The notes beneath the pieces are model-generated. The model did not search any database and was not told where the DNA came from. It saw nothing but the letters and a program-made list of their open reading frames with translations. From positions 4,071,276-4,135,275 of the forward strand of contig NZ_AQUI01000002.1 in NCBI RefSeq assembly GCF_000371785.1: DNA of 64,000 nt, in the 5' to 3' direction. This document shows, piece by piece, positions 46,768 through 56,184 of the stretch. This DNA is from Actinopolyspora halophila DSM 43834. Its GTDB lineage: Bacteria; Actinomycetota; Actinomycetes; Mycobacteriales; Pseudonocardiaceae. The translations under genes were made by a program, and so were the position numbers. The stretch's first letter is position 1. The number at the start of each line of letters is the position of its first letter.

Positions 46768-47143
46768 CGAGGACCGCCCCGACCGAGCGAGTACTCGCCC
46801 GATTCGCACGGGCACTGAGGTAAGCTGGGTGCCATCTGGATCGGTTGTGATGCGTGTTCGACACGGGTTAGGGTCACACCGATCCGCACCAGTCGAGGCG
46901 CCAACGTCGTCGCCCACCCGTAGGAGCTCCTCCACGGAACCGGCTTTTCGGCCCGAATGCCCGGATCGGAAACGGTGACCCATTCCGAGACCGGATCGAT
47001 GCGTTGCCAAGCAGCGGGGCACGCGGCACGGCCGCTCGAGGCGCTCTCCCGGCACGGCAAGGCATCGAGCCGACCACCAGGGTCGTCCGGCCAGTCGTGA
47101 ACGACCTCCAGCACACATCCCCGTACGCATCGGGAGGCGATGA

Positions 47144-49000
47144 ATGTCCCAGGCCAGCCTGCACCCCGTGATACGACGTGTCACCGAACGCATCGCCGAA
47201 CGCAGCGCCGACTCGCGCCGCGAGTACCTCGAACGGATCCGGGCCGCGAAACGAACCGAACCGGCCAGAGCCGATATGGCCTGCAGCAACCTCGCACACG
47301 GTTTCGCCGCGATCAACGGCACCGACCGCGACTCCGTCAAGGGGCTCGTGCGCCCCGGCGTGGCCATCGTCTCCGCGTACAACGACATGCTCTCGGCGCA
47401 CAAGCCGTACGCGGAGTTCCCCGAATGGATCAAGGAAGCCGCACGCGGCGCGGGCGGGGTCGCCCAGTTCGCCGGCGGCGTCCCCGCCATGTGCGACGGG
47501 ATCACCCAGGGACGCACGGGCATGGAGCTGTCCATGTTCTCCCGGGAGGTCATCGCGATGGCCACCGGTGTGGCCCTGTCCCACGAGATGTTCGACTCGG
47601 CGCTGCTGCTCGGCATCTGCGACAAGATCGTCCCCGGGCTGCTGATGGGCGGGCTGTCCTTCGGACACCTCCCGATCACGCTGGTACCGGCCGGGCCGAT
47701 GCCCTCCGGGCTCCCGAACGGTGAGAAGAGCAGGATCCGGCAGCTGTTCGCCGAGGGGAAGGCCACCAGGGAGGACCTCCTCGAAGCGGAGGCCGCCTCC
47801 TACCACTCCCCCGGAACCTGCACCTTCTACGGAACCGCCAACTCCAACCAGCTCGTCGTCGAGACGATGGGGCTGCACCTGCCCGGAGCCACCTTCGTCC
47901 ACCCCGGAACACCGCTGCGCAAGGCACTTACCGAGGAAGCGGCGCGCCAGGCGGTGCGCGCCGCGAAGGACGAGAACGCCCCCTCCATCGGAGAGATCGT
48001 CGACGAACGCGCCGTCGTCAACGGGGTGGTGGCGCTGCTGGCCACCGGGGGGTCCACCAACCACACCATGCACCTGCCCGCCGTGGCCGCGGCAGCGGGG
48101 ATCGAACTCACCTGGGACGACTTCGCGGAGCTCTCCGCGGTGGTGCCGCTGCTCGGCAGCGTCTACCCGAACGGCTCGGCCGACATCAACCACTTCACCG
48201 CGGCGGGCGGGGTGCAGACCCTGATCAGCGAGCTGCTCGACGCGGGACTGCTCCACCCGGACGTGCGGACCGTTGCCGGGGAGGGGCTGGAACGCTACCG
48301 GCAACAGCCCTTCCTCGAGGACGGCGAGCTGGTCTGGAGGGACGCCCCGCGGGAAAGCCTGGACACGGACGTGCTGCGCGGCGTCTCCGCCCCCTTCGAC
48401 AACGAGGGGGGACTCCGGGTCCTGGACGGCAACCTCGGCCGTTCGGTGCTCAAGGTCTCGGCGGTCAAACCGGAGCACCGCTCCGTGACCGCGCAGGCCC
48501 GCGTGTTCGACACCCAGGAGGAGTTCAAGGCCGCCTTCCAGGCCGACGAACTGAACAAGGACGTGGTCGTGGTGGTGCGCAACCAGGGACCGCGGGCGAA
48601 CGGGATGCCCGAACTGCACGGCCTGAGCCCGAGCCTCGGAGTGCTTCAGGACCGGGGCCACCAGGTCGCCCTGGTGACCGACGGGCGCATGTCCGGCGCA
48701 TCGGGCAAGATCCCCTCCGCGATCCAGGTAACCCCGGAGGCCAGCGCGGGAGGCCCGTTGGCCAAGGTCCGCGACGGGGACATGCTTCGCGTGGACGGTG
48801 AGCAGGGCACCCTCGAGGTGCTGGTTCCGGACGACGAACTGGGCTCCCGGGAGCCCGCCGCCCCCGCGGCCGCCCAGCAGTTCGGCACCGGCCGGGAACT
48901 GTTCGCCAGCTTCCGGCAAGCTGTCGGACGGGCGGACCAGGGAGCGAGCGTGTTCCCGCCTCCCGAACGGCAGGCCTCCTCCGAAGAAGTCTCCGCCTGA
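47144..49000 (+). CDS. edd: 6-Phosphogluconate dehydratase
   Basis: A 618-residue [Fe-S] dehydratase of the IlvD/Edd family, forming 2-keto-3-deoxy-6-phosphogluconate. Cluster and active-site regions are [35 protein letters not shown] and [16 protein letters not shown]. The [11 protein letters not shown] segment lies near the C-terminus. GGGAGG precedes tandem ATG codons, and the second, at 47144, is used. eda follows after 32 bases, giving a complete Entner-Doudoroff pair. Confidence 0.95.
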   Translation: MSQASLHPVIRRVTERIAERSADSRREYLERIRAAKRTEPARADMACSNLAHGFAAINGTDRDSVKGLVRPGVAIVSAYNDMLSAHKPYAEFPEWIKEAARGAGGVAQFAGGVPAMCDGITQGRTGMELSMFSREVIAMATGVALSHEMFDSALLLGICDKIVPGLLMGGLSFGHLPITLVPAGPMPSGLPNGEKSRIRQLFAEGKATREDLLEAEAASYHSPGTCTFYGTANSNQLVVETMGLHLPGATFVHPGTPLRKALTEEAARQAVRAAKDENAPSIGEIVDERAVVNGVVALLATGGSTNHTMHLPAVAAAAGIELTWDDFAELSAVVPLLGSVYPNGSADINHFTAAGGVQTLISELLDAGLLHPDVRTVAGEGLERYRQQPFLEDGELVWRDAPRESLDTDVLRGVSAPFDNEGGLRVLDGNLGRSVLKVSAVKPEHRSVTAQARVFDTQEEFKAAFQADELNKDVVVVVRNQGPRANGMPELHGLSPSLGVLQDRGHQVALVTDGRMSGASGKIPSAIQVTPEASAGGPLAKVRDGDMLRVDGEQGTLEVLVPDDELGSREPAAPAAAQQFGTGRELFASFRQAVGRADQGASVFPPPERQASSEEVSA

Positions 49001-49032
49001 TCCCACGAGCAGCAACGGAACGGAAAGAACCG

Positions 49033-49656
49033 ATGCCAGCCGCAACCGACATTCTCGACATCAGCCCGGTCGTCCCGGTGGTCGTGCTCGACGACACGGC
49101 ACACGCGGTGCCCCTGGCACAAGCGCTGCAGCGCGGTGGAATACACACCATAGAAGTAACCTTGCGCACCTCGGTCGCGCTGGAAGCGATCGAACGGATC
49201 ACCGGCGAGGTGGAGGGCATCTCCGTCGGGGCCGGAACGATCACCGGACCGGGCCAGGCCAAGGAAGCGGCCCGCGCCGGGGCGAGTTACCTGGTCACCC
49301 CGGGAAGCACCGACCGGCTGCTGGACGAGGTCGCCGACACCGGGCTGCCCGCGCTGCCGGGAATCAGCACGGTCTCGGAAGCGCTGCGGCTCGCCGAACG
49401 CGGGCACCGGGCCCTGAAGTTCTTCCCGGCCGAACCCGCGGGCGGAGTTCCCTACCTCAAGGCGCTGGCCAGCCCACTGCCTGACCTGTCCTTCTGCCCG
49501 ACCGGCGGCATCACCCCCGACAACGCGGGGAACTACCTCGCGCTGCCGAACGTGCGCTGCGTCGGCGGGACCTGGCTCGCACCGCGGGACGCCCTGGCCA
49601 AGGGCGACTGGGGGCACGTCGAGGCACTGGCCCGTCAGGCCGTTTCACTGGGCTGA
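49033..49656 (+). CDS. eda: 2-Keto-3-deoxy-6-phosphogluconate aldolase
   Basis: A 207-residue class I aldolase splitting KDPG into pyruvate and glyceraldehyde 3-phosphate. The active-site elements are EVTLRT (Glu base), VGAGTITG, LVTPGS and the Schiff-base Lys in ALKFFPAEPAGG. A GGAAAG ribosome-binding site lies before the ATG. Cotranscribed with edd and closed by a strong terminator at 49660-49693. Confidence 0.95.
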   Translation: MPAATDILDISPVVPVVVLDDTAHAVPLAQALQRGGIHTIEVTLRTSVALEAIERITGEVEGISVGAGTITGPGQAKEAARAGASYLVTPGSTDRLLDEVADTGLPALPGISTVSEALRLAERGHRALKFFPAEPAGGVPYLKALASPLPDLSFCPTGGITPDNAGNYLALPNVRCVGGTWLAPRDALAKGDWGHVEALARQAVSLG

Positions 49657-49659
49657 GTC

Positions 49660-49693
49660 CCTCCGGGCACGGTCCCGCCGCCGTGCCCGGAGG
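49660..49693 (+). terminator. Terminator of edd-eda
   Basis: CCTCCGGGCACGG (49660-49672) and its reverse complement (49681-49693) form a perfect 13-base-pair stem with an eight-base loop, immediately after the eda stop. Confidence 0.75.
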
Positions 49694-49791
49694 CGTTCCG
49701 GGCACTCAGAACGCACCACTGCACCGCCCCGGACAGCGTGGTCCGTTCGAGAGCCCCGAGGTGGCCCTCCCGCGACGCGGCAACCCGGAAA

Positions 49792-49840
49792 CCCCACGTC
49801 CGCCCGCAAAACGGAATTTCCGCTCCGGACGGACGTGGGG
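49792..49840 (-). terminator. Terminator of the iron-binding lipoprotein gene
   Basis: CCCCACGTCCG (49792-49802) pairs perfectly with 49830-49840. On the minus strand it is followed by TTTCCGGGTT. It lies 22 bases after the stop. Confidence 0.65.
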
Positions 49841-49862
49841 CGATTCCCACAGCGGCCCCGGA

Positions 49863-50912
49863 TCACCGCACCGGTTCGACCTCGGTGCTCGGATCGCCGT
49901 CGATCGCCTTGGCCAGTCGCGGGACCAGGCCGTCGAGAGCGATGGGCAGACTCAGCGGGCTGGCGAACGAGACAGCGCCGTTGAGCTCGCTCTCCCGCGG
50001 CATCTTGATGTCCCGCCCCTGCTCGACCGTGTCGAGCCGCTGGTAGATGTCCCTGCGCGAGATGCTCTCCTCCGGGGAACCGTAGATCCCGAGCAGCAGC
50101 GCATCGGACTCGAGCACCCCGAGCCGCTCCTTGCTGAGCTGAACCGGTTCCCGGTTCTCCCCGGAGAACAGGTTCTTCGCGGCCTCGGGCATCCGGAAAC
50201 CGAGCGAACGGAGCGTCCGCGGGGCGGGGCCCTCCGCATACACCCACACTTGGCCGCTGATCGAGGTCGCCAGCAGGCCGGTGGAGTTCGCGAAACCGGG
50301 ATGCTGCGACTTGGCCTGCTCGAAGCGGGACTCGATGTCGGCGACCATCCGATCCGCCTGCTCCTTCTTGCCCAGGGCACGCCCGATGATCCCGGTCATG
50401 TCCTGCCAGGGGACGCTGAAGTTCGCGAACTCGGCGGGCTGGGCGACCGTGGGAGCCAGCCCCGAGAGCTTCTTGTACTCCTGCTCGTTCAGCCCCGAGT
50501 TCACCCCGACGATCAGATCCGGTTCCAACGCGGCGATCCGCTCGAACTCGAGTTCCTCCCGAGCCAGCACCGTCGGAACCTCGCGATCGCCGAGAGCCTC
50601 GTGCGCCCACGGCCACAGAGCTCCGTCCTTGCCGCCGAACCACTCCCGCGTTCCCACGGGAGCCGTGCCGAGCGCGAGAACGGTGTCCTGATCGGTGAGC
50701 CCGACAGTGACCACGCGCTTCGGCCGCGCGGGGATCTCGGTGGTGCCGTGCTTGTGCTCTATGCGCACGGGAAAGCCGTCCCCGGCCGAACCACCACCGG
50801 AACCACCGCCCTCGCTCGGAGCGCAGGCGGCGAGCAGCAGTGCCCCCGCTCCGCCGATCAGGCCCCTGCGGCTGATTTCCGAACGTGACGGACCGAACGT
50901 GTTGCGCGACAT
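49863..50912 (-). CDS. Iron-siderophore ABC transporter substrate-binding lipoprotein
   Basis: A 349-residue FepB/FhuD-type binding protein. The signal looks like a Tat lipoprotein signal (SRRGLIGGAGALLLAAC, Cys about 30). The mature part has PKRVVTVGLTDQDTVLALG, LEPDLIVGVNSG and DALLLGIYGS. It binds ferric siderophore for an importer; no permease or ATPase gene is adjacent. A 17/19 match to the IdeR operator lies 110 bases upstream, so it should be repressed by iron-loaded IdeR. Confidence 0.88.
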   Translation of the reverse strand: MSRNTFGPSRSEISRRGLIGGAGALLLAACAPSEGGGSGGGSAGDGFPVRIEHKHGTTEIPARPKRVVTVGLTDQDTVLALGTAPVGTREWFGGKDGALWPWAHEALGDREVPTVLAREELEFERIAALEPDLIVGVNSGLNEQEYKKLSGLAPTVAQPAEFANFSVPWQDMTGIIGRALGKKEQADRMVADIESRFEQAKSQHPGFANSTGLLATSISGQVWVYAEGPAPRTLRSLGFRMPEAAKNLFSGENREPVQLSKERLGVLESDALLLGIYGSPEESISRRDIYQRLDTVEQGRDIKMPRESELNGAVSFASPLSLPIALDGLVPRLAKAIDGDPSTEVEPVR

Positions 50913-51022
50913 TGGACACCTTAACTACCGGGAGCTGGGTTCAGGCCCCTCCGGGGAAGCGACCGCAACCACTTCACGGCCGTGTGAACCACCCGTCACA
51001 CGGACCATCCCACAAGGAAGCC

Positions 51023-51041
51023 TTAGGTTAGGCTAAACAAA
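51023..51041. promoter_or_regulatory. IdeR/DtxR operator (iron box)
   Basis: TTAGGTTAGGCTAAACAAA matches the consensus TTAGGTTAGGCTAACCTAA at 17 of 19 positions. It lies upstream of the minus-strand siderophore-binding protein gene in an AT-rich patch. Confidence 0.8.
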
Positions 51042-51086
51042 ACCAGAACCCGGGATCAATACGAGTCCGCACTTCGGGGGTTCGAA

Positions 51087-51767
51087 TCACAGCACCCGAG
51101 CACCCGCGAGCCGCTCCACGACCTCACCCAGAGAATCCACCACGGGGTGACCGGTCTCCTCGAGCGCCGTCCGCGACATCACCCCGGTGGTGACCAGGAC
51201 GCAGCCCGCGCCCGCCCACTCCGCCGCGGACGCGTCGTCGGCCACGTCCCCGACCACCACCGTCTCGGACGGGGCCACACCGAGCGAGTCCAGGTGCGCG
51301 ACGAGGTGCCCAGCCTTGGAACCGCCCACCTCCGGGTCACGCAGGCCGTCGACACGGCTGAACACCGAGCTCAGCCCGAAGCCCTCCACCAGCGGAACCA
51401 GCTCCTCGTGGAAGAACATGGAAAGCAACGACTGACTCCGGCCCGCGTTGAACCAGCCACGCAGCACTTCAGGCGCATCGGCGGCCAGGTCGCAGGTGTG
51501 CAGCAGCTCCCGGTACGCGTCGTGGTACACCCGGTCGATCCGCGCCCAGTCCCGCTGCGCGATCTCGCGGCCCAGCACCTTCTCGTAGGCGCGCCACAAC
51601 GGTCTGCCGAAAACGGAACGCCAACGGGAGAGATCCACGTGCTCGGCACCGAAAGCCGAACACACCGCGTTCACCGCGGCGACAACGGCGTGGTTGTCGG
51701 CCAGCAGCGTGCCGTTCCAGTCCCAGACGATGTGGTGCCCGGTGGGCACGAGGGTCGATTCGGTCAC
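51087..51767 (-). CDS. HAD-family hydrolase (phosphoglycolate phosphatase-like)
   Basis: A 226-residue HAD subfamily IA enzyme. Motif I is VWDWNGTLLAD with nucleophile Asp16; a helical cap domain spans about 30-95. Motif III Lys and motif IV Asp are in GGSKAGHLV and VVVGDVADDASAA. DWNGT instead of DxDGT is common in this group. Start is a GTG at 51767. Substrate unknown. Confidence 0.85.
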   Translation of the reverse strand: MTESTLVPTGHHIVWDWNGTLLADNHAVVAAVNAVCSAFGAEHVDLSRWRSVFGRPLWRAYEKVLGREIAQRDWARIDRVYHDAYRELLHTCDLAADAPEVLRGWFNAGRSQSLLSMFFHEELVPLVEGFGLSSVFSRVDGLRDPEVGGSKAGHLVAHLDSLGVAPSETVVVGDVADDASAAEWAGAGCVLVTTGVMSRTALEETGHPVVDSLGEVVERLAGARVL

Positions 51768-51823
51768 CGCCGAAGCCTAGTAACTCACAACGGAGCTTTG
51801 CTGAGCTGGTCGGGTAGCCGTCA

Positions 51824-52023
51824 CGTGAGTCGGCCGCCTCGGGAGCGCTGGAGGGTACCTCGAGTAGCGGCCTACGCCACGTACCCTCCCGCCTTGCAAT
51901 GCATCCGACTCACGCACCGGATCCGCTCGGCCGACTCAGGCTGAAGCACCTGAGTCGGACGGACCACTTGGTCAGAAACTCCAACGCCACGCCCACCGGA
52001 GTTCGACGAACCTCCGACTCACG
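51824..52023. repeat. Nested inverted repeats between HAD gene and recX
   Basis: CGTGAGTCGG (51824-51833) pairs with CCGACTCACG (51905-51914). Inside it GAGGGTAC (51851-51858) pairs with GTACCCTC (51881-51888). A second hairpin follows: CCGACTCAGG (51931-51940) with CCTGAGTCGG (51949-51958). Another CCGACTCACG is at 52014-52023 over the recX stop. In total the word CGACTCA or its complement occurs five times. Confidence 0.6.
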
Positions 52024-52648
52024 GATCAGGGGCCACGAACCCCTCGTCGTCGAGGCCGCCTTCCTCGTCGAGGGCTTCCAGCTCCTCCCGGACCACCCGG
52101 AAGGCCAGCGCCTCGCCATAACCCTTGCGGGCCAACATGCCCACCAGCCGCCGCATCCGCACCTTCGGATCGGTCACCGTCGTACCGGCGAGTTTGCGCC
52201 GCACCAGCTCACGCGCACGGGAGACCTCGTCATCGGTGTCCAGAGTGTCCAGAGCGGCGGAGAGGGCGTCGTCGTCGACCCCCTTCTCCCGCAGCTCCTC
52301 CTCCAGGGCCCGCCTGCCGAGTCCGCGCTGCCGGTGACGGCTGCGCACCCATTCCGCGGCGAAAGCCGTGTCGTCGACCAGACCGGCGTCCACGAACTTC
52401 CCGAGCACCGAGTGCGCCGTGTCGGAGTCCACCCCGGCCCGGCTCAGGGCCCACAGCAGCTCGACACGACTGCGTGCCCGGACCGCAAGCAGGCGATACA
52501 CCGTCTCCCGCGCTGTCTTCTCGACATCGGCGGCCCCGGAAGCCTCGACGGCGGAGTCCGGCCCTTCCGAACCGTCCGCCTCCGCCGCGTGCGGATCACC
52601 CGCGACACGATCGGTGTCGGGGACTCCGCCCTCACTCGTGGTGTCCAT
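52019..52648 (-). CDS. recX: Regulatory protein RecX
   Basis: A 209-residue RecA modulator. An acidic N-terminal extension of about 45 residues precedes three-helix RecX repeats (TVYRLLAVRARSRVELLWAL; VDAGLVDDTAFAAEWVRSRH; RRLVGMLARKGYGEALAFRV). The ATG at 52648 lies eight bases after the recA stop, so the two genes are cotranscribed. The stop codon lies in one arm of the inverted-repeat cluster. Confidence 0.92.
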   Translation of the reverse strand: MDTTSEGGVPDTDRVAGDPHAAEADGSEGPDSAVEASGAADVEKTARETVYRLLAVRARSRVELLWALSRAGVDSDTAHSVLGKFVDAGLVDDTAFAAEWVRSRHRQRGLGRRALEEELREKGVDDDALSAALDTLDTDDEVSRARELVRRKLAGTTVTDPKVRMRRLVGMLARKGYGEALAFRVVREELEALDEEGGLDDEGFVAPDP

Positions 52649-52656
52649 GAACTCGA

Positions 52657-54840
52657 TCAGAACTCCACGGAAGCCGGTTCGCTCGGCTCGGCCGCGGACT
52701 CTTCGGAATCGGAGCTGGAACCGGAGGTCGAACCGATCCCCAACTTCTCCTTGATGCGCTTCTCGACCTCGTTGGCCACGTCCGGGTTGTCCCGCAGGAA
52801 CTTGCGCGCGTTCTCCTTGCCCTGCCCGAGCTGGTCTCCCTCGTAGGTGTACCAGGCCCCGGACTTGCGGATGAAGCCGTGCTCCACCCCCATGTCGATC
52901 AGCGATCCCTCGCGGCTGATCCCGTGGCCGTAGATGATGTCGAACTCCGCCTGCTTGAACGGCGGGCTCACCTTGTTCTTGACCACCTTGACCCTGGTGC
53001 GGTTGCCCACCGCGTCCGAGCCGTCCTTGAGGGTCTCGATCCTGCGCACGTCCAGCCGCACCGAAGCGTAGAACTTCAGCGCCTTGCCACCCGTGGTTGT
53101 CTCGGGAGAGTTGTGCACCATCACGCCGTCCACGAAGTAGTTGTGGTTGCCCTCCACCTCGATGTCGAACCGGTGCATGCTCCGTGTCTCCGGCTTCACG
53201 TGAATATCGAGAATTCGTGACGGGACGAGCCGCATCTCGGGTTCGTCGAAGACGGGAGCAACCGCACACTGTCCCCGGTAATCCGGCAACAACTTGTGCT
53301 CCATGCTCGAGGGGACGTAGGGAGCGATCAACTCGTGGAACCGGGCAGTGGCCGCGGTCGTGAAACGCAGCGTGGCCACCTCGCGCTCACCCTTGGAACA
53401 GAGTTTGACATCCAAGTCGTGAGTATCGCGCAGGTACTGCGCCATCCGTTCACGACTCCCCTCGCTGAAGGCTTCGACACAGATTTCTATCCGGCCGCTA
53501 CCACCACGGGTCCGTTCCTGCGCCCCCTTGGAACGAAGAGTGAAGCAACCGTCGTCCATGTACCAGACGGCGAGCGCCAAGGGGGTCAACGTCTTGAGGT
53601 AGTCCCAGGAAATAACCTTCTTACCGTCACCGAAATACACGGATTCGTAGAGTTCGTGCAGTTCCGGAAGCGGTGTAAAATCGGCGAACTCGGCGCCACG
53701 CTCGTTTCGGGTGCGGCAGTGCGAGAGATTGCCGAGCAACTCGGTCTTCCATTCCAGGTACGCGGCCTGCTGCTGACCGTGCCCCATCCTGAAACGTACG
53801 CCCTGCCTGTCGCGACGGTTCGGTGACAGGTTGCCGTCCCCGAGCAACGAACCGAGCACCAAGTTCCACTGCTGCTCGTTGAGATAATGCTTTTCCGTCG
53901 TCAGCAGACGGTCGCCGGTGGCCAGCTCCCCGGCCTGCCTCCAGCCCCCCGGAGTGCGGACCAGGTGGTTGGGTGTGGCGGCGAACTGAGCACGCCCGTT
54001 CTTTCCGGACCTGGCCACCGTGAACTGCAAGAATTCATCGGCGACACCGTTGTCGAACCAGTTGACGATTTTACGGGGTACTATTTCGTCGGATTCGGGG
54101 TCGTAGGACATCACTTCGACATCCTGTTTCTGATTGACGATCTTCCCGATCTTCTCCTGCGAACCATCGGCGAGCGTCACTCGAGTGTCATAGTTCATAC
54201 ATCCGAACATGACTCCGACTTTTTCGCGGAGCTGGTTGATGAACATCGCGGTGGTCTGCGAGGTGTACAACGCCGAGGTCAGCTTGCGCAGCGCCTGACT
54301 CATCAGTCGCGCCTGCAGGCCGACGTGGCTGTCGCCCATCTCGCCCTCGATCTCCGCCTTCGGCACCAGGGCCGCCACCGAGTCGATGGCGATCAGATCC
54401 AGCGCGCCGGAGCGGATCAGCATGTCGGTGATCTCCAGCGCCTGCTCCCCGGTGTCGGGCTGGGAGACGAGCAGCGCGTCCGTGTCCACTCCGATGGCCT
54501 TGGCGTAGTCCGGGTCCAACGCGTGCTCCGCGTCGATGAACGCGGCCGTCCCGCCCGCTTTCTGGGCGTTGGCCACCGCGTGCAGGGCCACCGAGGTCTT
54601 GCCGCTACTCTCCGGACCGTAAACCTCGACGACGCGCCCTCTCGGCAGTCCGCCGATACCGAGAGCGACGTCCAGCGAGATCGATCCGGTCGGGATCACC
54701 TCGACGGCCGGGCGGGTGTCCTCACCCAGCCGCATGACCGATCCCTTGCCGAACTGCTTGTCGATCTGCGCGATGGCGAGTTCGAGAGCCTTGCTCTTGT
54801 CGTTGTTCTTGTCGCCACCCTTTTCGGATGCTGCTGCCAT
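52657..54840 (-). CDS. recA: Recombinase RecA precursor with in-frame intein
   Basis: A 727-residue precursor. The N-extein is residues 1-213 and the C-extein 578-727, making a 363-residue RecA after splicing. Walker A is GPESSGKT (75-82). The N-extein ends [13 protein letters not shown] and the C-extein starts [16 protein letters not shown]. RecA catalyses strand exchange and stimulates LexA autocleavage. The ATG at 54840 has GAGGTGG upstream; a GTG three codons earlier is possible. The acidic Ser/Glu-rich C-tail ([16 protein letters not shown]) is usual. A perfect SOS box lies upstream, and recX follows. Confidence 0.97.
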   Translation of the reverse strand: MAAASEKGGDKNNDKSKALELAIAQIDKQFGKGSVMRLGEDTRPAVEVIPTGSISLDVALGIGGLPRGRVVEVYGPESSGKTSVALHAVANAQKAGGTAAFIDAEHALDPDYAKAIGVDTDALLVSQPDTGEQALEITDMLIRSGALDLIAIDSVAALVPKAEIEGEMGDSHVGLQARLMSQALRKLTSALYTSQTTAMFINQLREKVGVMFGCMNYDTRVTLADGSQEKIGKIVNQKQDVEVMSYDPESDEIVPRKIVNWFDNGVADEFLQFTVARSGKNGRAQFAATPNHLVRTPGGWRQAGELATGDRLLTTEKHYLNEQQWNLVLGSLLGDGNLSPNRRDRQGVRFRMGHGQQQAAYLEWKTELLGNLSHCRTRNERGAEFADFTPLPELHELYESVYFGDGKKVISWDYLKTLTPLALAVWYMDDGCFTLRSKGAQERTRGGSGRIEICVEAFSEGSRERMAQYLRDTHDLDVKLCSKGEREVATLRFTTAATARFHELIAPYVPSSMEHKLLPDYRGQCAVAPVFDEPEMRLVPSRILDIHVKPETRSMHRFDIEVEGNHNYFVDGVMVHNSPETTTGGKALKFYASVRLDVRRIETLKDGSDAVGNRTRVKVVKNKVSPPFKQAEFDIIYGHGISREGSLIDMGVEHGFIRKSGAWYTYEGDQLGQGKENARKFLRDNPDVANEVEKRIKEKLGIGSTSGSSSDSEESAAEPSEPASVEF
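53110..54201 (-). mobile_element. RecA intein (RecA-b site) with LAGLIDADG endonuclease domain
   Basis: 364 residues, from Cys214 to Asn577 of the precursor. Block A begins [20 protein letters not shown]. Block B has [13 protein letters not shown] with the conserved Thr and His. The two dodecapeptides [11 protein letters not shown] and [10 protein letters not shown] both keep their acidic residue, so the homing endonuclease could be active. Block F/G ends [20 protein letters not shown] with terminal His-Asn; the +1 residue is Ser. Insertion after MFG is the site used by the Mycobacterium leprae RecA intein, not the M. tuberculosis site. Several stretches are AT-richer than the exteins. Confidence 0.95.
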
Positions 54841-54965
54841 CGGGGCCACCTCGGTCGGGTCGAAGGTCGTGGTGTCACGACCGACGCTACGGGGAAGGGC
54901 CGACAGTCCGGCCGCTGGTTCGCGGCTTCAGTGGACAACCGGGCCCGCTGTGGATCCATTCTAAC

Positions 54966-54979
54966 CGAACTAATGTTCG
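54966..54979. promoter_or_regulatory. LexA operator (SOS box) of recA
   Basis: CGAAC-TAAT-GTTCG is a perfect match to the actinobacterial consensus. On the minus strand a TAGAAT -10 hexamer follows at 54958-54963, so LexA would block the promoter directly. Confidence 0.88.
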
Positions 54980-55116
54980 ATAACGTGGCGACATGCGAGT
55001 CATCACGAACGCGCAAGTCGCTGATCAGGTGCGATCTTTCCCTCGGCGGGGGGACACTCGACTCACGTAGGGACCGACCGGCTCCCCACGAGCCCCGAGT
55101 ACCGGGAGGTGCCCCG

Positions 55117-55839
55117 ATGCGCATCGACCGTTACCTACCGCCGCACCACTGGCTGAGCAAGATCTACCGGGCCGGAGCGGCCGCCTTCGGAGGGGCGCTG
55201 ATCGCCTTCGGGATACTCGGCTTCACCAACAACCTCGGTTTCCTCTCCACCAGCGGAACCACGATCCTCGGGCTCTCCACCAACGGTCTTCTCTCGCTGA
55301 TCTCCGTGATCGTGGGGGCGGTGCTGATCCTCGCCGCCGCGCTCGGAGGCTCGTTGGCCTCGACGACGACCGCCGTGATCGGCGTGCTGTTCCTGCTGTC
55401 CGGGCTGGTCAACCTGGCCGTGCTCGAAACGGGGTGGAACCTGCTCGCCTTCGAGGTGCAGAACGTCGTCTTCAGCCTCGTCGCCGGACTGCTACTGCTG
55501 TTCGTGGGCCTGTACGGGCGCATAAGCGGAGGACTGCCCGAGGACAATCCGTTCGTGCGCTATCGGCACAACGAACCCCCGGAGGGGGAGGTTCCCGAAC
55601 AGCGCACGGTCGAGCAGCGGCGCTCCGCGGAGCTGGAACCGCTGGCCGAGGCCGAAGTGGCCCTGGGCGAGGGCCACGCCTCCCCGGAGCAGGAGAGAAT
55701 GGTGCGAGCAGAGGCCGCGCGACTGGCCCGAGCCGAGCGACAACGTGCCCATGAGCACTACGCGCACCTCCAGCAGGCGCTCCGGGACCGGGAGCGGGAC
55801 TCCGGAGGCGGAAGCGACCGGACCGGCGACGAGCGCTGA
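55117..55839 (+). CDS. DUF4383 domain-containing membrane protein
   Basis: A 240-residue protein. Four transmembrane helices lie at about 22-42, 62-82, 85-105 and 112-135, the first following HHWLSKIYRAGAAAFGG. A long hydrophilic, Glu/Arg/Gln-rich probable coiled coil occupies 145-240. The membrane part fits DUF4383; the long tail is an extension. GGGAGGT precedes the ATG. It diverges from recA, with the SOS box in the shared 276-base gap. Confidence 0.8.
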   Translation: MRIDRYLPPHHWLSKIYRAGAAAFGGALIAFGILGFTNNLGFLSTSGTTILGLSTNGLLSLISVIVGAVLILAAALGGSLASTTTAVIGVLFLLSGLVNLAVLETGWNLLAFEVQNVVFSLVAGLLLLFVGLYGRISGGLPEDNPFVRYRHNEPPEGEVPEQRTVEQRRSAELEPLAEAEVALGEGHASPEQERMVRAEAARLARAERQRAHEHYAHLQQALRDRERDSGGGSDRTGDER

Positions 55840-55869
55840 CCGCCGGGGGCGCAAACGCCGTTCGGCCCC

Positions 55870-56064
55870 TCAACGCCTGCTCTTGGGCACCTCGAACGCC
55901 TCGCAGATCACGGACCAGACCCGCTTGGGGTCCCAGCCGTCCTCCAGCGCCTCGTCGACCGTGCGCTCGCCCAGGGCGGCCAGCACGTGATCGCGGGCCA
56001 GGGTGTCGGCTCTGACCTCGCCGAGTTCCTCGACCATCCGCTGACGCAGAGCTGTGTAGCGCAT
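55870..56064 (-). CDS. DUF3046 domain-containing protein
   Basis: A 64-residue protein: MRYTALRQRMVEELGEVRAD followed by ARDHVLAALGERTVDEALED and GWDPKRVWSVICEAFEVP. This is the conserved small protein found beside recA in actinobacteria (Rv2738c). Function unknown. GGGAGGA sits directly before the ATG. Confidence 0.88.
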   Translation of the reverse strand: MRYTALRQRMVEELGEVRADTLARDHVLAALGERTVDEALEDGWDPKRVWSVICEAFEVPKSRR

Positions 56065-56184
56065 TCCTCCCACCGTACGTGGCGGGCGTGTCCTGCCGGA
56101 CCCGTGCCCGCTCGACGTCGCTCGGCGGCTCCGCGGCGGGGTGGGAAAACCACGAGTTCGCGGCGAAACGGATAGGATGGGGAC

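Larger units (their letters stand above)
46524..47143. other. 620-base intergenic region with repeats before edd
   Basis: This contains dispersed repeat copy C and the palindromic 23-mer, both listed separately. A weak promoter candidate for edd is TTGTGA (46845-46850), an 18-base spacer and TAGGGT (46869-46874). No gene is recognised. Confidence 0.45.

Noticed and set aside
51070-51090. GGTTCGAATC resembling a tRNA T-loop
   Set aside because: The flanking bases do not form a T stem, and no acceptor, D or anticodon arm can be built around it.
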